DNA of 64,000 nucleotides from Heliocidaris tuberculata (lineage: Eukaryota; Echinodermata; Echinoidea; Camarodonta; Echinometridae), in the NCBI GenBank assembly GCA_025618425.1, contig CM046844.1:9147558-9211557 (forward strand). Reading direction: 5' to 3'. A model generated the notes under the pieces. The model ran no database searches and was not told the DNA's origin. It saw only the letters and a program-made list of their open reading frames with translations. This document shows, piece by piece, positions 49,923 to 61,900 of this stretch (its first letter is position 1; every line of letters begins with the position of its first letter). A program made the position numbers and the translations under genes.

Positions 49923-52900
49923 CCACCACCACCACCATCATCATCTTCATCACCACCACCACCATCATCATCTTCATCACCACCACCACCATCATCATCA
50001 TCTTCATCATTATCATGACAACCAGCTTCATGAAATCGTTATCTTTCACAAATATGCTCTCACAGAATCTTTAACCAACTCCAGGATTGGATGCAAAAAG
50101 TTCACTACCATCATCACAAATACCTTGTCATCATTACCATCATCATCATCATCACCACCACCATCACCATAACAACAGGCCTATGGATGTCATTTACCTT
50201 TCTGAGTGTGAGAGAATCTTCCACCTCACATTCTGGATCTTTGACCAGCTCTAGGATGGCATGCATGCATGTCTGTCCTGCCTTTGTTGGTAAGTTGATG
50301 TTTGCACCATGGATCACCAGCACCTCTACTGTTTCAGAGGCACCCCTTGCGACGGCCAGAAAGAGAGGAGTCGCATTACTGTTGGAAAGAGAATCAATTG
50401 TGCTTCGCCCCTGCAAAATTGAAGAAATGTGCACCTATAAATATCTTCATATACAGAGGTTCAACATGTATATGAAATATGATTTTACAATAAAATACAA
50501 ATAAACAAATTGTATTAGTATAGATAACAGCTTAATACCTATAATATTGCAGAACAAAAAAGTCACCATAAAAGAAAGTTGTGATGAAGCAAGGGAAATC
50601 TAGCTCGTTTCATGCATACCTTTTCAATAAGGATCCTGGCAATGGTTGAATTGTTGGCAAGAGCTGCTATGTGGAGTGCTGTGAGGCCATCTTCTTTCCT
50701 GTTTAAAGCTAGGACAGGCATCTTATCCAGGATCAGACCCACAGCCCTGAAAGAAGATCAGGTATTACTTTCAATTATTCATGTTTGCAATGAGGTTGTC
50801 CACAACATGCTCAGTCCAGAGACAATTGCTCCATGTCACTTTCCTAAACTAACCAAATTCTAAACTTCATTCCTGGACCAAAAACTATACTTAACACTAA
50901 CCCTATCCCTAATCCTAACCTAAAATCCAGTTGCAACCCTAACCCTAACCCTAAATATTTGACGAAAATAGAACCCAGAGCAATTGTCACCAGAGCAGAT
51001 GTTGAAGCACCTTTCAATATACATTATCATGAGATGAAGTTCAAGAAGATATGATTGATTTACGATTCGATGAAAAGATAAGAAATGACAAGGAAACAAT
51101 GTGAACGAAAGACCTATGATTTTCACACGAATAGTTCAGGAAGAAAGCTGTGAAGGAGTATTTATGCAGCCTAGTAGTTTCATTGTGCTTTGAAATGATG
51201 ACTGCCTCTTACTTAAAAGCACACACAGGATCCTATGAAATGATTACAACATTGTAAATGTAACAATGAATAGCATTAAAACATTACTATATGTGACTTG
51301 AGGCTCTGTAAATTAGAAGTGGATTAAAACGTACTTCCAAGTCCTTAACCCTTCCTCAGCATTGTGAGAGAAGTTTTTAATGATTTCTATGCAGTGTTCA
51401 AAGATATCTAACTCGACAATCCCTAACCTGTTTGAATTTCAAGAAGAAACACTAGACGTTTTAAAGTCTCACTATTTGGGCTTTACAAATTGGACATGGC
51501 AATGAAAAGGTTTATGATCAAAAATATCAATTCTATTTTTAAACACCCAGTAAAATATATCCTACATAAATATTTACAGACAGGAGAGGCATACAAGTTT
51601 ACAATTTACAACGTGTTAGCAAAATATTATTGACGAGACTCACAACTCAGAGTTTCTGAGAGCAGCAAAGTGAAGGGCATTGTATCCCTTGTAGTTCCGT
51701 AGAGTCAGATCAATCATCGGTGATTCAATCAGAAGCTTCTGGCATTCCTTGCTCTCTCCAACAATAGCAAAATGGAGAGCCACATCGCCACACTGATCCT
51801 AATGAAAAACATAGAGAATGACGAACAATCAAGAGGAGATCCACATATTCTTGTCTCACCGATTAACCCTTACGGTGCCATCAAGTTCACGAAAATATAT
51901 CACAAATGAAATTCCACTTATGGCAATATTTTATCATGATTCATTTGTCAATAATCATCTACATAAAAGCAATATTCCATGGTAAATAATATATAAACTT
52001 GTACTGAATTGCAAGAGCGAAAGACAAGCATTTCTTAGTCTAAAAGTACAAGATACAAAATAAGAAGTTGGGTTAAAGTTGCCCAAGGTACAGCAACATT
52101 TAATTTTATTCCTAGTGACGTGATTTGAAATACGGTCAGCTATTCAGGGTTATGACGACCCCCACTGATCTTGTGTAAAGCATCACATAAAAACATAATA
52201 ATACTGCACATGTTCTACAGATGCTTGGAAATACACCGTCATTACAGGTACATGTATGAATGGATCAAAAACGAGAGCAATGATGAACAGTACCTGAACA
52301 TTAATATTACATCCGTGCTTGAGAAGGATTGCAGCTAACTCTGTGAAACCCTTGGTTGCAGCCAGATGTAGAGGACTCAATCCTATGTTACTCACTGCAC
52401 TAGGGTAAGCTCCTTGCTTCAACAGATACTCCACCACCTTAGGCTTCTTTCTACATATTCAACAATAAAGGAAGATCAACAGTGATAGGCATTTTCTTTT
52501 TTAACCCTTTCAAGACAACTGACCACATTTTGTGGTTTGGCTCAATAACTTTTGATTCAGAGCCCTCAAAAATATATCAGATGCATGAGTAGAAAGAGCA
52601 AAAATTTCTGCACACACTGTGCCCATTTTTGTTGCATGACCATATTGCGTTTGATGCCAGGAAATTTAAAAAGCAGAGTACGCCTTAAAATCCTTAAATT
52701 GGCAACACATTGAGAGGTTAAAAAATCATTGCTTTTTGTCAAAATTGGCAATTTTTCAACGTTTGGACAAAGTTTCTAACCATGCTTTTTGTTTTCATAG
52801 ACATTACACTTTATTTGAACCATGTAGCACTAAAAGAAAAATATTGTTGCCAATTTGAAGAACAAAATCTGATCAATTTACCCTTGAATAATTCGTATCC

Positions 52901-55900
52901 TGAAAGGGTTAATAAATGATTTTGTGATACAAGGCATGATTAGAGAGGTGGAACTGCTTGAAAAGTATCCAACATTCATGTTTTGAGCTCCCTCGCACAG
53001 AAAGTTGTGTTTAAGCTCAACTAAAAAAATTAAATGCAAATCGCAGACATGCAATTCTAATTGGTTGAAAATCAGGTTACATTTAAACGCAACTTTTTAT
53101 GCAAGAGGGCCGTGGTATAAACTTGAAACATACAAAACCCTTTGGGACAGCAAGAGATGTATCAGAGATATGGCCCATATTCTGAACTAAGGTTTAACTT
53201 AAACTCCAGTCTAAGTTAAACCAGAGTTTCATTAAAACTGACTTAAACCGCAAGTCAAGTCTAAATTAATGCACAAAGTTAAACAACACTAGACTGGAGT
53301 TTAAGTTAACCCAGAGTTCAGAATGTGATTGTTTAAAACTCTGGTTTAAAGGGCAAGTTTAGACTGGGTTTAAACCAAATTGATGAAATTGATAGTCACT
53401 CTCTGTGAGATAGCTGTTCACAGAAGTAAATAGACCTGATATACTCACGAAAATATGGCACAGTGGAGTGGACGGAACCCTTTCTCATCTTTGGCTTCTA
53501 TCAAAGCATTCTTGGTCAGGAGATACTTGACGACTTCGAGATGACCTGAATTGCAGGCAACGTGCATCGCAGTCTTCTTTGACACCTGTATGTTAACCTA
53601 TGTTTGAACAAAGCATAAAGGAAAAAAGGAAACTTACAGATACATTTTAGGACCAAAGCACAGTCATAATAAATTGACAACAGAGGTTCTCAATTAAAAT
53701 GTCAAGTATGTAGAAATGTACATGAAATTATTTCGCAGCCACTGAATTTTACGCATACCACAGGTCAATCAAGGGGTGGCGGATCATTTTTTCAATTTAG
53801 AGGTCACTCTTGTTATATAATTACTCCAATCAAAATTGTTGTTATTTTGATCTTTTGTACTGTACTTGTCACTGCGTTTGGTAGCATATGATTGCCTTGT
53901 AAAGAGAAAGCGAAGCAAACAAACAAAAGTCATGCTGACAGTGGAGATGCATTGTATATGCATTGGATTCATTGAGAAGTGGTGGAATATTCTTTTGAAG
54001 AACCAGGGCCATGTACTATCGAAAGACAGATACTTGGAAGATTGTGGTGTATGTTGCAATTTTTCTTCGCTGTTTACTGAGGTGAAAGAACAACAACCTG
54101 CACTCAAGTAAATTCAGACTTTGTCGGTGCCCAGACATGTTTCTGCACATGAAGAGTCAATAAAATATAAACAACCTTCAACCTTACTAATGAAATATCA
54201 ATATCAATATGCCTCTGCAATATACAAATACAGTTTTTTCATTTTTTTAAATAAAAAATGTTAGGGTCAATTTATTTGTATCATAAACTCAAAGAGATTT
54301 GATATTCATGCTTTTAATATGATTTGCCATTCTCACTTTATTAGCAACAACTTAATGTCATGTTACATGTATACCATAAAAGTAAATCAGTGATCGTAAT
54401 GACTACTTCTATTTCAAGATTCCATTCACCACTTTAGATATTTCAACCACGTACAATGACCTTTTTTATAATTCTGTACACATGTTACAAACAAAGTAAC
54501 CGACCTGTTACATATTTCTTAATCAATGTACTTCAAGCAAATATGAAAATTTGTGTCATTTTGAATGCAACTGTTAATGATACAATGTAATGTAAAATAA
54601 TATTGAGGAATTATTGAAAACATGCACAATTCAGCATCTGGCTGCAAAGCATTGCCAAAACAAAACCATTATTGAATTTACTGAAATGAAATGAATTGAA
54701 TTGTATAAATTATAGAGGTGTAGTGGTCTAGTGGATAAGTCACTGGACAGAAGATCACAAGGTACAGGGTTCGAATCCCACCACAGCACTAATGTCCTTT
54801 GGCAAGACATTGATCTACATTTGCCACTCTCCACCCAGGTGTAAATGGGTACCTGATATGCTTGAGCGCTAGTTACTTTGGTGGCTCGGCTATAACTGGG
54901 ATAATAATGTCCAAGCGCCATGAGCATCACAGCGTGAAGGATATGAGCGCTATATAAGAGGCCATTATTGTTACTATTATTATTATTATGTTCTGAACTT
55001 TTGTGAACTCACCCAGCTTGGATTTTTCTCCAGTGCCTCCTTGACTGCTGCCAGGTTACCATCATGAGCATTCTGTACAAACTTGATGATATCTTCTTTC
55101 ATGGCGTTGATAGACGAGAGACCCGCACCCACGTGACCCAAGATCAGCTCATCCTGCATTGCTTTCAGCACTATCACTGATTGAGAATACATTCCAAATT
55201 GTACCATTAACTCATTTTGGCATATGACAAAAAAAAAATCAATTTGAAATGCTATAGATGGCAATAAGCGGTAACATTTACTTCCATCAAAAATCAATGA
55301 ACACAAAGAAAACACGATTATGAAGTATATCAAATACATGGCTCCAAAAACAACAGATTAAACTTTGGGTAAAATACTTAGCTAAATAAATCAAGTGAAT
55401 ACTGAAGCCGACTTAATATTTTATCTAAGCCAAAAACTAAGTTAAATCTAAGCACTAAATTAAATGAGGGTCAAGGGCCCCTCTTTACAAACGGTTAGTA
55501 TTGATCTCATCAATCGGAAACTAACAACTGCCCATCTCTTATGTTGGCCAACAGAGCTTTAATCGATTTCCATCTCAAGGTAACTCAAGTTAACTAGTGA
55601 TCCAATCAAGTCAACCGCGAGTCTTTATAATACGGACCCAAGATGTAATCCAATCCAATCCGTGGATTTGTAGAGGGCCAATACCTTGTTGCCAAATCAA
55701 AGGTGCTGATGAGACAGAAAAAAGGAAAATAAGTATGCGATCTATGATTCATTAGGGAAAGACTGAAGTACTGGCCAGTTGTATGCGATTTTAAATAGGT
55801 ATGTCTTGAGCAGAGTTTTAAAATCATCATATTACATTCCTGGGCTTCCTCCCATTCTGTAGGACTCCTCTGTTCCTCGGCCCTGACCAGGGTCACACAG

Positions 55901-58900
55901 GCTGGATGTAACGTCCAAGGATGACCATTGACTAGAACCTTGATATCACCTGTCCTCTGCACTGTTAACACTGTCCCTTCCTGTCCAAGGTCCTGCAATG
56001 AACAAGGAAAATAAAAATGTATACCATAAAAAACTTTCGGTCCAAACATGTTTAAATTTCTCATACTGGCTTGATGATGTAGAAAAAAAACCCAACATGA
56101 ATGCGACTGCGTCTCGTACATGAATACGCCTCTGCCAAAATTCAGTTGATGGCTCAAACTGTTCTTGAAATATTGTGATAAGAACTGATAACAGAATAAA
56201 AAGCCTACAATTACATGTTAACTGACCTCTTTGACAGTTGACCTTACACCTTATAACCCGAAAGTCTGATCACTGTATCTCCTCCTAGTCATGAATACAA
56301 AATATTTGAGGTATGGTGATAACAAAGCTAAAATACATTAATTTTACATATAATGACCTCTATGACCTGCACCTTTGACCTACATAAACAAAAGTCTAAT
56401 CAGTTTGTCTCGCTATGGTGATGCACACTTTAGTTCCAAGTTTGAAGTTAATGGCTCAAAGTGTTCAAGAAAGTGTTTACAAGGCAATAACCTGAAATTT
56501 CTAGGTAAATGACCTCCATGACTTTTGACCTTAGACCTACATTTGCCAAAATCTAATCAGATCGTCTTCTTATGGTGATACATACTAGTACCAAGTATGA
56601 CAAAAGTCTAATCAGTTTGTCTCACTATGGTGATGCACAATAGTTCCAAATTTGAAGTTAATGGCTCAAAGAGTTCAAGAAAGTGTTTACAAGGTAATAA
56701 TCTGAAATTTCAAGGTAAATAACCTCCATGACTTTTGACCTTTGACCTTCATTTTCCAAAATCTAATCAGATCGTCTTCCTACGGTGAAACATACTACTA
56801 CCAAGTTTGAAGTTAATGGATCAAATGGTTCTTGAGATATACATGTACATGTAGTGTTAAGAAGGCAAAAACCTTCAATCTCAGAATTGACTTCTCTGAC
56901 CTTTGAACTTTGACCTACATTTGCAAAAATCTAATCAGATTGTCTTCCTATAGTGATACATATTAGTACCAAGTTTGAAGTAATAATGGATCACATGGTT
57001 CTTGAGATATATCAACAAGGCTAAAACCTGCAATTTCCGCAATTGACCTCTTTGACCTTTTACTTTTGACCTACGTACCCCAAAATCTTATTAGATCGTC
57101 TTCCTATGGTAATACATACTAGCACCAAGTTTGAAGTTCATACCTCAAATGGTTCTTGAGTAATCGCGAGAATTAGGCTAACACCTGAATTTCAGAAATT
57201 GACCTGTGACCTTTGACCTACCTGCTGCTGCTGCTGCAATACATACTTGCTGCTGCTGCTGCTGCTACTGCTACTGCTACTACTATACACGACACCTCTA
57301 CTAGGAATTCTTACCTGAGACATTTCATCTTTCCATTCTCCATGTCCTGGCTGAATCTTTTTAATCCTCTCCTCATCGCTGATGAGCCTCACCGTGTCTC
57401 CAATACCAAACTCCTCTAACTGCTTATACATATAAAAGAAAGAGAAATGTCGGTCATTGGGTGCACCCATACATCCCACACTACAACAATCCTAGAAAAT
57501 TTGCTTCCCTATAACTTACTCATGTTTTCCAAAACCTTATTTACTCTGTGGTTAAAAAAAAAAGAAGTTCATTAGGCAACTATATATTGGTGTTCTACAA
57601 TTCCTGGCTTGGATTGGATGATACATGTATCTGATATCTAATCTTTTACTTTTGCTCATGCTAAAAATACAAAAAAAATGCTACAAAACAAGTCATGTGA
57701 CAAATATCCCCTGTAATTTCAAAAACCTGCAGCTTCACTGGCCAAAGTGATATGTAAAATCTTCCAGAAGGAAAATTGCACTCGTCACAGAGCGTAGGGG
57801 GAACCCCACTGTGGTGGTACACCCAAACATCCAAATCAGTTACATCGGGTAGAGAAATCAGACGGTTATCGTAACAAAGTTTGCTCTTCCTTCTCACAGG
57901 CACAGGTGATGGGAAATGATTACTAATAAAAATAACAACAAAAGGTGAAATCATTTAGTCATGGTCCATGTTGTAATAGCCTACGTACCCTGGTGACAAC
58001 TTCGGTGTTGAAATCCCACTCCAGGCCTAGTACTGGGAAGTGGAGCTTGCAGTCACCCTTGTACGTTACAGCGACAATGATGGCAACCTGACGCAGTGAC
58101 TGTGTAGGTAAGACAGGATGAAAATAATTTCTTTTTTTAATGGATTCTATGAACCTTGTGGAACCATGAGTAAGACAAAAAGGATTTCCAGAGCCCAAAA
58201 TAAAAAGGGTTGAAGTTCAAAAACAAGAAAAAGGGGACATTTTATGAAAGAAAATAATGTATAATTTGAAATGCACAATACCAACATCACATAAAATTTG
58301 GATCTACAAAAAAAATAGAACTACATGTATGCAAGGCTCGACAGCAGCAGGTGGCCTGTGACACATGGGCCTCCATATTTTATCTCCAGACCCTTATAAT
58401 TAAAAAAATTGAACAGTGAGTTCGTGCATGAAGACGCTAAAGATTCTCTCCTGACCCCCCCCCCAAAAAAAAAAAAAAAAAAAAATTATTTTGAAGCCCT
58501 ACACCGTGTATACGTAAGGAGGACATATCAAGAGATAGACTTACCTCTGTCATCTGTGGAATCCAGTCTCCGTGTCCTTCTTGTAGCTGTTTGATCTTGT
58601 CAACATCAGTGAGCACTGAAGCTAGGTCTCCTACAATATTATAATTTCTCTCACCTGAAACATGTGGAGATGATATTAAAATGAAAACCTTACTTCCATT
58701 ATCAAAAAAGTTTGAAATCTTAATAAAAATAAGGAATATGTATGCCCCAATGGCAAAGCAGACCGACTTGGCATTTGTATATAACTACAGAAATAGTGTA
58801 AAGACATAAGAATAGGGATATAGGGGCAAAATATGGGACAACAGATTCAGTTAGCCAGACATCCTATATATCCAACCTTTTTTATGTTGTTGTTGTTCTC

Positions 58901-61900
58901 TTTAAACTTCCAAAGCTACTAGAGTGTTACATGTAAGTCTCAACTTCAAGGAAATTAAATGGCATTGTGTTCAGATATGCTCCCCCACTCCTGCCCCCCC
59001 CCCCCAAAAAAAGTAAAAAAGTAATAATAATAGGAGAAATCAAGCCTTGTTCTTACCTAGGTTTGCTAGATGATCCTTGTAGTACAGTCCATATTTTGCT
59101 GTTTCTTCACACTTGATATCAATGGTACCGTCTTCTGTCCGAGCATGGAGGCTAGCCTCCTCCTGCCCTTCCCATTTCACCTCAATGGCCCCCCATTGCT
59201 GTTTATCCCTGAAACTCAGGGTCTCTGTCACGATGCCTCGCTTGCCATCTGAAATAATTCAAGTTCACATGTATGTCTATTGTCTGTGTCACTCAGTTAA
59301 CAAATATGCCTGTTTTCAGACATGTCTCTGATTATGCTGTCCATGAATATGGCACATTATCATTATCATTATTATTAGTAAATTTATAACACTAAAGACA
59401 ATAGTAATAACAATAATGAGATCAATTTGTACAGCGCAGCTACAAGATGAAAAACTCCTTTAATAGCTTACATGACAGACACACAACAATCTACATAAAA
59501 GCTACTAAAAAAAGTGGGTTTTCAATAGAATTTTGAAGACTAAAACAGAGTGGGCATTTCTTATGACAAGTGGGAAGGTTGTTCTAAAGTTTTGGAGTGG
59601 CACAACTAAAAAACGCAATCTCCAGGAGTTACTTTTGTTTTTGAGTGAGGCAGTTTTAGAAAGAGGTTGTCCTGTTAACTTTACAAGGTACCTGTGGTAA
59701 ATGTATGTTACCAAAGAAAGAGTAAATTACACTGAAACAATGGCACTGAAGCTACATGGGCATGTAGAGGATAATAGCTGAACCATCATAAGACAAAACT
59801 TGCATTGAAAACAAGTACAGTATCATGAAGGATGGCAGTTTTCACTGTCAAAGAACAATATCTTCAAAATGACTATTCTGCATTTCTACAATCCTATACA
59901 CAGGATATATAAATGATCATTATCCGTATAAAGGCCACTGCATACCTTACGATCGGTCTGCGATCCGATTTTAGGAGAAAATGTAATATCATTTGACAAA
60001 TCATTTAAAAATGAAAAATATTTTTTATTGAGGGTCTGAATAGTCATACAGATAGTGAAAACGATAATACGGCCTTTGCCGAGTTTTCTAGTCAGTGGAA
60101 TGGCCAAATCGGCTACGAGTTGTAGTGACGTCACAAAAATCGTACGACTGTCTACAATTTGAAATTAATTTTGCCCTTATTCCTTGTAGAATGCTGACGG
60201 CTCACCAAAACCCTATGTTTAGTATTCATATTACTTTTCAGAACCTGAATAGGGTAGATTTCATTTGTTAAAATGCCAATATTTAATGCCATAGCCATTT
60301 ATTTCACAAATCGGATCGCAGACTGATCGTAAGGTGTGCGGTGGCCTTAAAGGGGGTACCCAATGGTGAAACAATGTTAGTTCATTTAAAAGATCATGAT
60401 TTTATTAGCAGAAAATCATCTGCCTTAAGTTTTTTAAAAATTTGTGTTGCCAGAAAAATCCCCGAAATATGGTAATACTTCAGGATATTTTGGACCCTCA
60501 GCTGTGTCCCAATTTCAGCTAGGTAACCACAATGACGTCAAAGTGGTTACCCAGGTTCGCGTATTGCAGATGTGTTGCGTGCTAGACTGTACAAAATGCA
60601 TTACACCTTGCGCGCATTTTGCTATAATTGCGCGACAAGGTAACCACTTTGACGTCATTGTGGTTACCTAGCTGAAATTGGGACACAGCTGAGGGGCCAA
60701 AATATCCTGAAATCTTACCATATTTCGGGGATTTTCTGGCAACACGAATTTAAAAAAAAATTTAAGGCAGATGATTTTCTTCTAATAAAATCATGATCTT
60801 TTAAATGAACTAACATTGTTTCAGCATTGGGTACCCCCTTTAAAGGAGAATGAAACCCTGGGGAAATATCAATTTTAATGAAAAGAGAGGATATAGAGAA
60901 GCAATTTTAAAAAAAGTTCCATCAAAATCGGTTAAGAAATGAGAAAGTTATGAAAGTTTGAAAAGTCTCAATTTACTTTCTATGGCGATCCTCAAATTGG
61001 CAATGTTGCTTCAAAGTGACAGGTTAAGTAGGACAACTCTCTATATGTTTTGTACACAAAATTTCATATTTTCCCCATTATCTCTCAAGGTGCAGCTTGT
61101 CTCCTTAGCTCAAGATATATGATGGGAAAATGTATTTGACACAACATATGTTGAGTTCACAAAAAGACAAGCAGCATCTTTAGAGATAATGGAGAAAATA
61201 TGAAATGTTGGGTACAAAACATACGTATGGAGAGTTGTCCTACTAAACCTGTCACTTTGAAGCAACATTGCCAATTTGAGGATTGCCATAGAAAGTAAAT
61301 CGAGACTGTTCAAACTTTCATAACTTTCTCATTTCTTAACCGATTTTGATGGAAAATTTTTAAAATTGCTTCTCTCTATCCTCTCTTTTCATTAAAATTG
61401 ATTTTTCCCCAGGGTTTCATTCTCCTTTAAGACATCTGAGCTGTGGTTTTACAAAATTGTATTCCCCTCGTCTTTGGTGCAAAACCAGGCAAAGAGGGTG
61501 ATATTCCTTGTATCACCTTCTTTCACAAAAGCCTATGGACTTTACTTATTATGAAACCTGGCAATATAGGCTTGTATTGCCTGGTGATGCAGTGCACAGT
61601 TTGTTGTTGGATTTGCAAATTTTGACAAACACGGATTACAATGTAGGTGATGATTTTGGAAACCATTTTATCAATATGTTACGTCTTGTTTGCTCTAGAT
61701 GTCTGATGTGGATAATAATGATAATATTGACTGGCTCCTACTTTCGGGAGATACGACATATATCCCCCTTGTTATATAATTGAAGAATCTTCTGGAAGGA
61801 AGTTATTTTCCAGTTTTCTTTATGTATTTATGAACATAGAAATTTCCAGAAGAGAAATCATTATTCAGATGTAAAAAGTCAGCGTACTCTGTAACAGTGA

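Larger units (their letters stand above)
56220..57225. repeat. about 155-bp minisatellite with DR1 motifs, 6-7 units
   Basis: Units read tgacctttgacct, acatttgc-aaaatctaatca, gatcgtcttcctatggtgat, acatactagtaccaagtttg and aagttaatggctcaaatggt, with the last unit ending 100 bases from exon 5. Perfect tgacctttgacct at 56736-56748 and 57207-57219; other units have one or two changes. Confidence 0.92.

Noticed and set aside
49663..50074. Open frames of M/V, I/T and S/P repeats
   Set aside because: Products of the ATC/ACC triplet satellite in an intron; three frames are open at once.
50937..50955. True telomere or chromosome-fusion scar
   Set aside because: Only about three consecutive CCCTAA words, embedded in a dispersed repeat with other copies in both orientations.
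54715..54790. tRNA gene
   Set aside because: Same reasoning: the tRNA-like head belongs to a SINE with a gcgctatataag tail.
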